Both the position numbers and the translations under genes were made by a program. Shown here one piece after another: positions 1-11,483 of a stretch of 45,174 bases of DNA. A model generated the notes under the pieces. That model was not told the DNA's origin and ran no database searches. It saw nothing but the letters and a program-made list of their open reading frames with translations. The DNA is taken from positions 1 to 45,174 of the forward strand of contig CACDPV010000011.1 of assembly GCA_902554885.1 (NCBI GenBank), in the 5' to 3' direction. Source of the stretch: Paracoccaceae bacterium (lineage in GTDB: Bacteria; Pseudomonadota; Alphaproteobacteria; Rhodobacterales; Rhodobacteraceae). The stretch's first letter is position 1. The number at the start of each line of letters is the position of its first letter.

Positions 1-2
1 AA

Positions 3-953
3 AAATTACTTAAAATGGAAGATAAGCTTGAGGCGAGAGTAATTGGTCAAGAACATGCTGTTCGGGCTCTAGCTAATGCAGTCAGACGAGCGAGGGCAGG
101 TCTGAACGATGAAAAGCAGCCGCTGGGTTCCTTTTTATTTTTAGGCCCCACTGGCGTTGGTAAAACAGAGCTTACAAAAGCCGTAGCAGAATTTTTGTTT
201 GACGACGATACCGCTATGGTACGTGTCGATATGTCGGAGTACATGGAGAAACATTCTGTATCAAGATTGATTGGCGCTCCCCCTGGCTATGTCGGATATG
301 ATGAAGGGGGTGTGTTGACAGAGGCAGTTCGGCGAAGACCATATCAGGTTGTACTTTTTGATGAAGTGGAAAAGGCTCATCCAGATGTTTTCAACCTTTT
401 ATTACAGGTATTAGACGACGGTATTTTGACAGATGGCCAGGGGCGAGCTGTAGATTTCAAGCAGACAATAATTATCCTGACTTCGAACTTGGGTGCACAA
501 GCTTTAAGTGATCCTGCAGCAATTAGAAACAATGAAATAGGAAAAGAAAATATTTTGGATGCGGTGCGAGCACACTTTAAACCAGAATTTCTCAACAGGC
601 TTGATGAAATCATTATCTTTAATCGGTTGGCAAAAGAGCATATGTCTAGAATTGTAGATATTCAGTTAAATATACTTCAGGATCGGATGTCGTCGCTCAG
701 TTTCAAAATCGATTTAGGGGTGGGTGCCAGAGATTGGATAGCGGACAAAGGTTATGACCCAGTTTACGGTGCAAGGCCATTAAAACGTGTTATTCAAACC
801 AATTTACAAAATCCTATCGCTGAATTGATTCTCGCTGGGAAGCTTTCTGAAGGAGAAGTAATAAAGATTACGGACGGGCCGGAAGGTTTGCTGATAGGTG
901 ATTATCCATCAGTAAAACCTGATGGAATACCAGGATCGGTGGTTTTGCATTAA
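3..953 (+). CDS. clpB: ClpB disaggregase, C-terminal part (5' end outside window)
   Basis: ClpB is an AAA+ protein disaggregase that works with DnaK/DnaJ to resolubilise aggregated proteins in the cytoplasm. The visible part covers the second AAA+ module and the C-terminal D2-small domain. The Walker A motif GPTGVGKT lies about 30 residues after the first visible Met, followed by the pore loop GYVGYDEGG, the Walker B region [10 protein letters not shown], sensor 1 (LTSN) and sensor 2 (GARPLKR). The Met at position 15 is not the true start: the frame stays open to the window edge and reads KLLK before it, which matches the linker ahead of D2 in full-length ClpB of about 860 residues. The gene ends with TAA at 951 and runs toward the rRNA operon. 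The only uncertainty is the missing N-terminal part. Confidence 0.96.
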   Translation, partial: KLLKMEDKLEARVIGQEHAVRALANAVRRARAGLNDEKQPLGSFLFLGPTGVGKTELTKAVAEFLFDDDTAMVRVDMSEYMEKHSVSRLIGAPPGYVGYDEGGVLTEAVRRRPYQVVLFDEVEKAHPDVFNLLLQVLDDGILTDGQGRAVDFKQTIIILTSNLGAQALSDPAAIRNNEIGKENILDAVRAHFKPEFLNRLDEIIIFNRLAKEHMSRIVDIQLNILQDRMSSLSFKIDLGVGARDWIADKGYDPVYGARPLKRVIQTNLQNPIAELILAGKLSEGEVIKITDGPEGLLIGDYPSVKPDGIPGSVVLH

Positions 954-1502
954 TGTGAAAATTTTTTAACGAAGCAAGTAAAGCAATTAAACTTGTTTAG
1001 TCTATATTTTTATGGGGAATTAACATTGAAATCGTATTGTGTGACAGAAATTTTGTTAATTTTTCTTTAAAAATTGCTTTTTTGTAAAATTAGGGCTTGC
1101 GACTCTAATTCATTGTGTCTAGAAGCCCCTTCACTGGGTGTGTTTTAATTCATATTCGGTCTCTCGAAAAAAGTTATAATTTTGAGGGTGTTAAAACTGG
1201 ATTAGAGGAGCGGTTCGGTGCCTGATTATTTTGGCGCAATCGTTTTTTTTGTCTGGAACGATATTTGACATTGATGAAACACTGAAGAGATATGCGGGCA
1301 GTTTGGTTCGTTGATCGATGGATCAGCCTTTGCATATCGCGCTACTAGGATGTAAATCCGATAATGTAGTGTCAGCTTCACTGTTTGTCGGCTTTCGGTA
1401 TCTTTTGATACTGATGCAACAAACAGTTTTGATTGGTTTGAACAGCCAATCAAGTGATGTGCAGAGGTTCGAACGTCAAGGACAGCATAGTGATATGCTT
1501 TC
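954..1502 (+). promoter_or_regulatory. rRNA promoter and leader region
   Basis: No gene is seen in this 549-bp stretch. A possible promoter has TTGCGA at 1097-1102, a 17-nt spacer and TAGAAG at 1120-1125. A second candidate -35 box, TTGACA at 1265-1270, has only a poor -10 match (AGATAT or GATATG near 1288-1294). Downstream are several perfect hairpins typical of an rRNA leader: GATATGC 1289-1295 pairs with 1332-1338 and encloses TGATC 1312-1316 with 1321-1325; CTGTTTGT 1381-1388 pairs with 1419-1426 and encloses GTATC 1398-1402 with 1407-1411; TTGATTGG 1429-1436 pairs with 1446-1453. These probably serve processing and antitermination of the precursor. Promoter positions are inferred by eye. 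Confidence 0.5.
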
Positions 1503-2971
<1,469 letters not shown>

Positions 2972-3077
2972 GACCCTAGTTGGCAAATTCGTTTGTCACA
3001 TGGGTTACTTAGCAGAAGCAGCAAACAAAGCTGCATATTTTGAGCCAGACTGTCCCCATATCTCTTCAGAATTACAT

Positions 3078-3093
3078 CAGACCTGCCGGTCTG
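3078..3093 (+). other. Hairpin just upstream of tRNA-Ile
   Basis: CAGACC 3078-3083 and GGTCTG 3088-3093 form a perfect 6-bp stem with a TGCC loop, five bases before the tRNA-Ile gene. In a co-transcribed spacer this is probably a processing or folding element. Confidence 0.5.
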
Positions 3094-3097
3094 GACT

Positions 3098-3174
<77 letters not shown>

Positions 3175-3219
3175 AAAGATCATGGATCTCCAAGTAGTAC
3201 CATGACGCGATTGTAATAT

Positions 3220-3295
3220 GGGGCCTTAGCTCAGCTGGGAGAGCGCCTGATTTGCATTCAGGAGGTCAGGAGTTCGATCCTCCTAGGCTCCACCA
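3220..3295 (+). tRNA. tRNA-Ala (UGC)
   Basis: A 76-nt cloverleaf starting GGGGCCT and ending with encoded CCA. The anticodon TGC is at 3253-3255 and the T arm contains GTTCGATCC. It follows tRNA-Ile by 45 bases, the standard spacer arrangement. Confidence 0.98.
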
Positions 3296-3642
3296 TTACC
3301 AATTTGAGTGCTAAGCAGTAACTACTGCTTAGCCGTCCAATTGGGCGATTTTGACATCGTGAAGAGAGATACAAATATAGCTTTGTTTGGAGTATACGTG
3401 TGAGTACACTCCTCATTTAGTGAAACACTTTTGTGTGGACAGCTAATTCACAATGGTCTTTTCCTCGACCGTGTATTGGTTTGCTTTTTGAAACCGACAA
3501 AGTTATCCAAGTCAAATACACTAACCAAGCATTTTTCAGATACTCTGAAATAAATGCGGGAAAGTATTAAATTATGACTTTTGACCAGAAAAGTGGAACC
3601 TCTGAACCAGCGGTTCCTTGCAGCTAGTCTGACTTTTTCTGG
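3296..3642 (+). other. 16S-23S spacer, 3' part
   Basis: No gene is seen. The main feature is a perfect 11-bp inverted repeat, GCTAAGCAGTA 3310-3320 with TACTGCTTAGC 3323-3333, separated by only two bases, followed by the 8-bp palindrome CCAATTGG at 3337-3344. The rest is probably precursor rRNA that pairs with the region after 23S for RNase III processing. Confidence 0.6.
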
Positions 3643-6481
<2,839 letters not shown>

Positions 6482-6549
6482 TCAGAAATAGTCAGATTAA
6501 AATTTGTATCTCTCAATCACGTACAATTGGTGTACGTTGCATTTTATTC

Positions 6550-6667
6550 GGTTTGGTGGCTATAGCACAAGTGAAACACCCGGTCCCTTCCCGAACCCGG
6601 CCGTTAAGCACTGTTGCGCTGATGGTACTGCATCTTAAGGTGTGGGAGAGTAAGTCACCGCCAAACC
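6550..6667 (+). rRNA. rrf: 5S ribosomal RNA
   Basis: About 118 nt. The terminal stem is GGTTTGG (6550-6556) with CCAAACC (6661-6667). The internal segments CCCGAAC and GAGAGTAAGTCACCG are typical of 5S. It lies about 68 bases after 23S and belongs to the same transcript. Confidence 0.93.
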
Positions 6668-6696
6668 TAATAAAATGCAATATACACAACCTCTGT

Positions 6697-6773
<77 letters not shown>

Positions 6774-6841
6774 ACTCATTGATAATAAAAAACTTTTACC
6801 TTACAGTTCGAGTCTAGTCTGTAAAAGTCTAGATTTTTGCC
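6774..6841 (+). repeat. Module left end, copy 1 (with possible terminator)
   Basis: This sequence directly after tRNA-fMet recurs with a few differences at 11284-11350, directly after the third tRNA fragment. It contains ACTTTTAC 6792-6799 and its complement GTAAAAGT 6821-6828, followed by a TTTTT run at 6834, so it may end transcription of the rRNA operon. The 21-nt loop makes the terminator reading uncertain. The repetition itself is plain. Confidence 0.75.
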
Positions 6842-6872
6842 GCAGCTAACATCTGTGTGATTTGAATTAAGG

Positions 6873-7094
6873 TTAATCGTGAAATTTTACTTTGAATACC
6901 TCGCTGACTTTTTTATTGAATACTCTCGCAATTAAAAAAGCCAATTCGAGTGTCGGATAGTACTTTGCCTTTTCTATTGCAACGATCGTTTGGCGAGTTA
7001 CTCCAACTTTACTTGCCAAATCACTCTGTGTCATTTCATTAGAGTTAAAGCGCAGGCTTCGAATATTATTAGTTATAGTTGGTTTCGTTGACAT
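6873..7094 (-). CDS. Small Xre-family transcriptional regulator
   Basis: A 73-residue protein made almost entirely of a helix-turn-helix domain of the Cro/C1 type (about residues 20-45, core MTQSDLASKVGVTRQTI). Such stand-alone small regulators usually repress their own operon. It starts with ATG one base after the stop codon of the upstream membrane protein gene, so the two are almost certainly co-transcribed and translationally coupled. A small Xre regulator next to a membrane protein with a DERDKKI segment is a recurrent pair in bacteria, of unclear function. It is cargo of island module 1, so it could also control element genes. Confidence 0.85.
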   Translation of the reverse strand: MSTKPTITNNIRSLRFNSNEMTQSDLASKVGVTRQTIVAIEKAKYYPTLELAFLIARVFNKKVSEVFKVKFHD

Positions 7095-7095
7095 C

Positions 7096-7557
7096 TTAAA
7101 TACTCGTGCGATAACGAGCTAATTTTGCTAATTCACCAAGCAAACCTCCTAAAGAGAAACAGAACATCAAAATTACTAAGCAATCTACTACTTCGTAGCC
7201 GAAGTTTAGACCAAGAACCAATGTAATGAACCCAGCACCAGAAAAGAAAACTGTAATTTTATGACCAGTGCTTGCAATTTTTTTATCTCTTTCATCCGCT
7301 ATAAAGTTGTTGTCGCTTTCGCCAAAAATAACATTTTCTAAAATAGAAAATATAATCGTACCAAATATGGTAAAAATTATACCAGCAACAAGAGACACGA
7401 CGATAATCCACAAAATTGTTTCAGCCCATGTTTGAATAGCGTTTGGACTATCCATCAAGCCGTTTAGGTAAAGGCTCCTCACTTCGACGATTATCCAAAT
7501 ATTTATAATAATCCCTATAATGATTTGGAGGACGGTATTTTTTTCTTCATGCGACAA
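7096..7557 (-). CDS. Four-helix membrane protein paired with Xre regulator
   Basis: A 153-residue protein with four hydrophobic segments (about residues 9-25, 46-75, 103-120 and 124-142) and a charged cytoplasmic-type loop containing DERDKKIASTGHK, which resembles the DUF2178-like group of small membrane proteins. The start is TTG at 7557: a clear GGAG ribosome binding site lies eight bases upstream and no suitable ATG exists nearby. It precedes the Xre gene in a two-gene operon. The function is not known; a membrane sensor or immunity role for the adjacent regulator is conceivable but not shown. Confidence 0.75.
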   Translation of the reverse strand: MSHEEKNTVLQIIIGIIINIWIIVEVRSLYLNGLMDSPNAIQTWAETILWIIVVSLVAGIIFTIFGTIIFSILENVIFGESDNNFIADERDKKIASTGHKITVFFSGAGFITLVLGLNFGYEVVDCLVILMFCFSLGGLLGELAKLARYRTSI

Positions 7558-7706
7558 CTTTTTATCTCCAATGTAAAAAAAAGTATACTTGGTGTAAAAA
7601 ATCTTTTACATCAGGTGGGATTGTTTATCAAGTGTAAATATTCTTCACTTAACAAGAGTATTAATCTTGCCTACTATTACTGCCACCTGGCTAGTATACT
7701 AGCTAC

Positions 7707-7815
7707 GCCAGTTAGGAATGGGCCTAGTAACCCCACCCCCTTGCTAAGTCATTGTTTTTATTGGAATCGGACAATACCCTGAAGGTCAGAGGTTCAAATC
7801 CTCTCCCCGCAACCA
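7707..7815 (+). repeat. Module right end, copy 1, including tRNA-fMet fragment
   Basis: These 109 bp align without gaps to 13857-13965, with about eight mismatches by eye. The last 38 bp (7778-7815) equal the 3' end of tRNA-fMet including CCA; the first 71 bp are element-specific. A 12-bp palindrome CTAGTATACTAG lies just upstream at 7691-7702. The segment is not a tRNA gene because the 5' half of the cloverleaf is absent. Confidence 0.9.
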
Positions 7816-8102
7816 ACACATTTATTTTATTACATTTTCTGTTAAACATTTTCGTAGATTCTATTCTTTTCTATAATAACTTTATGGGATTGCTTTTACC
7901 TTAGTTAAATTATAACAGCTTACGTTGGCTTAATACTATTATACTTATACAATTTAGTGTGTACGACTTAAACTCAAAATTTACCTAGCTTGACTGTGTT
8001 TTTAACTTGGGGAGTTACTGGTTAATTGATATCTGCCACTATACCTTTTAATCAGATTTAGGATATTTAGTTGTGAACAAAAATATAAACAGCAGTTATT
8101 AA
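7816..8102. other. Non-coding stretch at left edge of module 2
   Basis: This AT-rich sequence has no convincing reading frame. Unlike modules 1 and 3, it does not carry the shared left-end sequence, so module 2 either belongs to a different element type or has lost that end. Confidence 0.5.
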
Positions 8103-8327
8103 ATGGAACTTACATTAGACCAAGCATTACAGAAGGGTATTGAAGCTAACAAGGCTGGCAAGGCTTAAGAGGCTGATCAGTATTATACCGCCATTCTAAA
8201 AGCCAACCCCAAACATCCTGGTGCTAATCATAATATGGGCGTACCGATCCATTCTGTGATTATTGAAAGAGGATGGACTGAGAAAGATACCCCGGAATAT
8301 TTAAGAAATGCAGCTAATAATTTTTGA
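8103..8327 (+). pseudogene. Truncated TPR gene remnant
   Basis: The frame starting with ATG at 8103 encodes MELTLDQALQKGIEA, nearly identical to the start of the module 3 TPR-methyltransferase, but is interrupted by TAA at 8166-8168 and keeps matching afterwards (EADQYYTAILKANPK, then HNMGV). At about 8240 the similarity ends and the frame continues with an unrelated tail (PIHSVIIERGWTEKDT) to TGA at 8325. It is therefore a decayed fragment of about 45 codons joined to other sequence. It lies on the opposite strand to the intact copy and ends ten bases before phnD. Confidence 0.85.
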
Positions 8328-8336
8328 GGAAAATAA

Positions 8337-9203
8337 ATGACTATTCAAAGAATAAAATCTAAATTTCTTTCACTTTGCATTCTTTTTGCTTCGTTATTTT
8401 ATTTAATGTCACCTTTAGCTGCGTCTGCAGATCCTGAAATTCTCAAAATGGTATTTGTCCCAGCTAGTGAAAAAGGTGATGTTAGTGATTATGAATCTCT
8501 CATAGAAATTATTAGTAAACGGGCTGATATCCTTATTGAACCCATAAAAGTTGTTGATTACAATGCAGCAGTGGAAGCGATGCGTGCCGGGAGAGCTCAT
8601 ATCGCTTGGTATGGAGGAGCTACATATATAAAAGCAGCAGAAATTGCAAATGCAGAAGCATTTGCAGCTGGCGTACGTAAGGGAGAGTCAAACGCTGGTT
8701 ATTATGCATACTTTGTGGTTCGGGCAGACAGTCCAATCCAAGAGCTAAAAGATATAAAAGGAAAGACATTGAGCTTGAGTTCTATCGGCTCTACTAGCGG
8801 AGATCTTATACCTAGAGTTGAAATAAAAAAAGCTGGCTTGAATGTGAACGATTTCAAAAACATAGTTTATGCAGGAAGCCACGATGCCTGCATGCTATCC
8901 GCAATTAATAAGCAAGCAGATGTTTGTGGGATGAGCTCTAGAAATTTTGATGCACGAATTTCTGATGGTACAATTAAATCCTCAGATATGCGAATAATTC
9001 ATCTTTCGCCTCTCGTACCTCCACCACCACTAGCGTACTCAAAAAAACTTTCTCAGGAACTAAGAGATACAATTAAGAAAGCAACTCTAGAAGCACATAA
9101 ATTTGGTAAGATCGGAGGCTATGGCGGCGAAATGTCGCATTATATAGAAGTACATGACTCAGATTTTGACACACTGCGAGACATTAGCAGACTGTTAAAA
9201 TGA
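8337..9203 (+). CDS. phnD: Phosphonate/phosphite ABC transporter substrate-binding protein
   Basis: Periplasmic binding protein of the PhnD/PtxB/AepX family that captures phosphonates or reduced phosphorus compounds and delivers them to the permease. It is 288 residues long with a signal peptide (about residues 1-31, hydrophobic core LCILFASLFYLM, cleavage near ASA-D). Family features are AHIAWYGGATYI (about 88-98) and the STSG loop at 151-154, which in relatives contacts the phosphonate oxygens. GAGGA at 8326-8330 is a good ribosome binding site. The stop overlaps phnC by four bases. Ligand choice among phosphonate, phosphite and 2-aminoethylphosphonate cannot be decided from the sequence. 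No C-P lyase, hydrolase or phosphite dehydrogenase gene is nearby. Confidence 0.9.
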   Translation: MTIQRIKSKFLSLCILFASLFYLMSPLAASADPEILKMVFVPASEKGDVSDYESLIEIISKRADILIEPIKVVDYNAAVEAMRAGRAHIAWYGGATYIKAAEIANAEAFAAGVRKGESNAGYYAYFVVRADSPIQELKDIKGKTLSLSSIGSTSGDLIPRVEIKKAGLNVNDFKNIVYAGSHDACMLSAINKQADVCGMSSRNFDARISDGTIKSSDMRIIHLSPLVPPPPLAYSKKLSQELRDTIKKATLEAHKFGKIGGYGGEMSHYIEVHDSDFDTLRDISRLLK

Positions 9204-9994
9204 CGCAAAATCCCAAGTCTAAAATGTTAGAATTTAAAAACATAGAGAAAAAGTTTAGTGACGGTTCAACAGCGTTAAGCGGTATTGATCTTTCAATATC
9301 TGAGGGGGAGTTCGTAGTACTGCTGGGACCAAGTGGATCGGGTAAAACCACTTTCATTCGAACGATTAACGGGATAATAAAACCAGATAGGGGTACTATA
9401 AGTATTATCGATGAAGAAAAGTTTTTGACTGACGGCGAAAGCCTCAGGAAGCAGATGGGTGTAGTGTTTCAAGACTTCAATTTGGTCGAGAATTTATCTT
9501 GTATTAACAATGTCTTGTCTGGTTTGCTCTTCTCCTCAAATAGATTGCTTTCTTCGCTATATTTTTTTAGTAAAAAACAAAAACTGCAAGCTCTTGAATG
9601 TTTGGAGCAGGTAGGTATTTTAGACAAAGCATATGCACGTGTTTCAACGCTGTCTGGTGGCCAAAAACAACGTGTGGGAATAGCCCGTGCAATAGTTAAA
9701 AAACCAAAACTGCTATTGGCCGATGAACCTGTAGCTAGTCTAGACCCCGTGATAGCGCATGATATTATGTTTTTGCTCAGGGATCTATCCAAAAAGTTTG
9801 GAATAACCGTTGTTTGTAGTCTTCATCAAGTTGATTTAGCGTTTGAATTTGCTGATAGAATAGTTGGCTTATCCGAGGGGAAAATAATGATCAATGCACC
9901 AACTGCTGATATAAGAATTGATGAAATCCAGACTATGTATAAGGGGCAAATAAAGGGTTTAAGCTTTGGGATTGAACAGAAGATTGAAAAATAA
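9200..9994 (+). CDS. phnC: Phosphonate/phosphite ABC transporter ATP-binding protein
   Basis: ATPase subunit of the PhnCDE-type importer, on the cytoplasmic face of the membrane. The 264 residues contain Walker A GPSGSGKT (43-50), the Q-loop VFQDFN (89-94), signature LSGGQ (151-155), Walker B LLLADEP (171-177) and the switch His at about 209 (CSLHQ). Length and motifs are normal for PhnC. The ATG overlaps the phnD stop in ATGA, indicating translational coupling, and phnE begins inside its 3' end. Confidence 0.93.
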   Translation: MTQNPKSKMLEFKNIEKKFSDGSTALSGIDLSISEGEFVVLLGPSGSGKTTFIRTINGIIKPDRGTISIIDEEKFLTDGESLRKQMGVVFQDFNLVENLSCINNVLSGLLFSSNRLLSSLYFFSKKQKLQALECLEQVGILDKAYARVSTLSGGQKQRVGIARAIVKKPKLLLADEPVASLDPVIAHDIMFLLRDLSKKFGITVVCSLHQVDLAFEFADRIVGLSEGKIMINAPTADIRIDEIQTMYKGQIKGLSFGIEQKIEK

Positions 9995-10796
9995 AAATTT
10001 AAATGGTACCCATCGTTTAGAAAAGTACTTGCGGCCTCAGTGGGGCTGGAGAACTTTTTTATCCATTTTTGGTTTGATCACTGTATATTCTCTTATTTAT
10101 TTTGATTTAGAAATTAGTCTGGGCAATTTGCTATTTAATAGTAGTAACTATCTTATAGATATATTAGCGAGAATGCTTCCCCCTGATTTTTCAAATTTAA
10201 ATGTACTACTCTTTTCTATGGTTGAAACTGTTGAGATAGCTATGATGGGAACACTTTTTGCCATTTTACTCTCCATACCTCTTGCTATTTTTTCTGCAAA
10301 GAATTTGACACCAAATAAATTTGTTTATTCTACATGTAAAACCATAACAATTTTTTTTAGGGCGCTTCCAGAATTCATAGTTGCAATGATACTTGTAATA
10401 GCCATTGGATTTGGTCCCACTCCGGGAATATTGGCTCTAGGCCTACATACAATGGGTTTTCTTGCTAAGTTTTATGCTGAAGCGATAGAGCATATTGATC
10501 CAAATCCTTTAGAGGCATTGAAGGTTATGGGGGCTTCAAAACGGCAAGTTTTCAGCTTCGGAGTTGTTCCCCAAATCATGCCATCATTTATAGGAAATAA
10601 TTTTTATATTTTGGACCGAAATATACGCATGGCGACAATGCTTGGAATCGTGGGGGCAGGTGGTATAGGTTATGAATTACAGTCTTCCTTTAGAATGTTT
10701 GAATATGAAAGAGTTTCTGCGATTATAATTGTAATTTTTGTTACGATTTACATAATTGATTATATTTCATCCGCAATCAGAAGCAAATTGTTGTGA
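9966..10796 (+). CDS. phnE: Phosphonate/phosphite ABC transporter permease
   Basis: Inner-membrane permease of the PhnE/PtxC family, 276 residues with about six membrane segments and the EAA loop EALKVMGAS (183-191) that docks on PhnC. I take TTG at 9966 as the start because AAAGGG at 9952-9957 lies eight bases upstream; this gives a 29-base overlap with phnC. TTG at 9972 and 9984 are less likely alternatives. It is the last gene of the phnDCE operon in island module 2. Only one permease is present, which is usual for this family since it can homodimerise. Confidence 0.9.
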   Translation: MGLNRRLKNKNLNGTHRLEKYLRPQWGWRTFLSIFGLITVYSLIYFDLEISLGNLLFNSSNYLIDILARMLPPDFSNLNVLLFSMVETVEIAMMGTLFAILLSIPLAIFSAKNLTPNKFVYSTCKTITIFFRALPEFIVAMILVIAIGFGPTPGILALGLHTMGFLAKFYAEAIEHIDPNPLEALKVMGASKRQVFSFGVVPQIMPSFIGNNFYILDRNIRMATMLGIVGAGGIGYELQSSFRMFEYERVSAIIIVIFVTIYIIDYISSAIRSKLL

Positions 10797-11245
10797 ATAG
10801 TTTCAATATACTTACGAAGTACTAGCCGTTTCCTTTTTTAGTAAATAAGTAGCGGTAAAGTTAATTGGTATCTGAAAAGAAGTCTTAGGTAATACCGTTA
10901 GTAAAATTGAACTTTCCCCAGTATGGCGGCAGGTGGCTTCTCTATTGCGTTTGGATCTTTTTCTGATGGGCTAGTCATTCAGCTTGAAACTTTATCATAT
11001 TTTTTTTGTTCGTCTGCTTAATCTCTGGCGTGTATTCTTCAAATGATGGGACTGTATCTGAGATTCTTATGAGGTCTAATTAGATACTGATGATACAACA
11101 ACTTTGGTTAGTGTTTTATGAAGGTACTAAAGATATTTAATTAACTTTTTTGGTATACTTAGGTTACCTCACTAAATGTAGTAGGTATGGGGTAGTTAAA
11201 AACGTACCTTTTAACCCATTGATTTATATGGTGGAGTACTGCAAC
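10797..11245. other. Non-coding stretch at right edge of module 2
   Basis: No convincing gene is present in 449 bp. An 18-bp segment at 10924-10941 (TGGCGGCAGGTGGCTTCT) recurs inverted at 11406-11423 with one mismatch, on the other side of the third tRNA fragment. Just before that fragment, AGGTATGGGGTAGT near 11182 faintly resembles the start of the shared right end (AGGTATGTGCCTAGT), so this may be a degenerate right end. Confidence 0.5.
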
Positions 11246-11283
11246 CCTGAAGGTCAGAGGTTCAAATCCTCTCCCCGCACCCA
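11246..11283 (+). repeat. tRNA-fMet 3' fragment, att-like copy 3
   Basis: A 38-bp match to the tRNA-fMet 3' end with one change (GCACCCA in place of GCAACCA). It is the boundary between modules 2 and 3. The one mismatch suggests that this junction is older or came from a different donor than the other copies. Confidence 0.92.
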
Positions 11284-11350
11284 ACTCTTTGATAATAAGA
11301 AACTTTTACCTAATAGTTCGAGTCTAGTCTATAAAAGTCTAGATTTTTGG
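11284..11350 (+). repeat. Module left end, copy 2
   Basis: The sequence aligns directly with 6774-6841 (shared segments GTTCGAGTCTAGTCT and AAAAGTCTAGATTTTTG), with roughly six or seven differences. It begins module 3 just as copy 1 begins module 1. Confidence 0.85.
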
Positions 11351-11483
11351 CATTACTTTTCCAAGTCAATGAATAACCGATCTGTAAAAGCTACTGAGGC
11401 ATTATAGAAACCACCTGCCGCCAAACCACTGCGCAATAGGTGGCTTCCTGATGATGATCCAAGGCCAAGAGTAGATGTTTGTC

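Larger units (their letters stand above)
10924..11423. repeat. 18-bp inverted repeat pair spanning the third tRNA fragment
   Basis: The arms are 10924-10941 and 11406-11423, inverted, 17 of 18 identical. They sit about 300 and 120 bp from the tRNA fragment at 11246-11283. They could be remnants of a small transposable element or of shared module sequence. No transposase is seen between them. Confidence 0.5.

Noticed and set aside
954-1010. Intrinsic terminator after clpB
   Set aside because: Only a weak CAAG/CTTG pairing without a T run directly after it is visible.
7525-7782. 85-codon frame crossing the shared right end
   Set aside because: It overlaps the start of the membrane protein gene antisense and runs through repeat sequence; there is no ribosome binding site or protein similarity.
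11150-11407. 85-codon frame crossing the third tRNA fragment
   Set aside because: It translates tRNA-derived sequence and both module ends, which has no sign of selection as protein.
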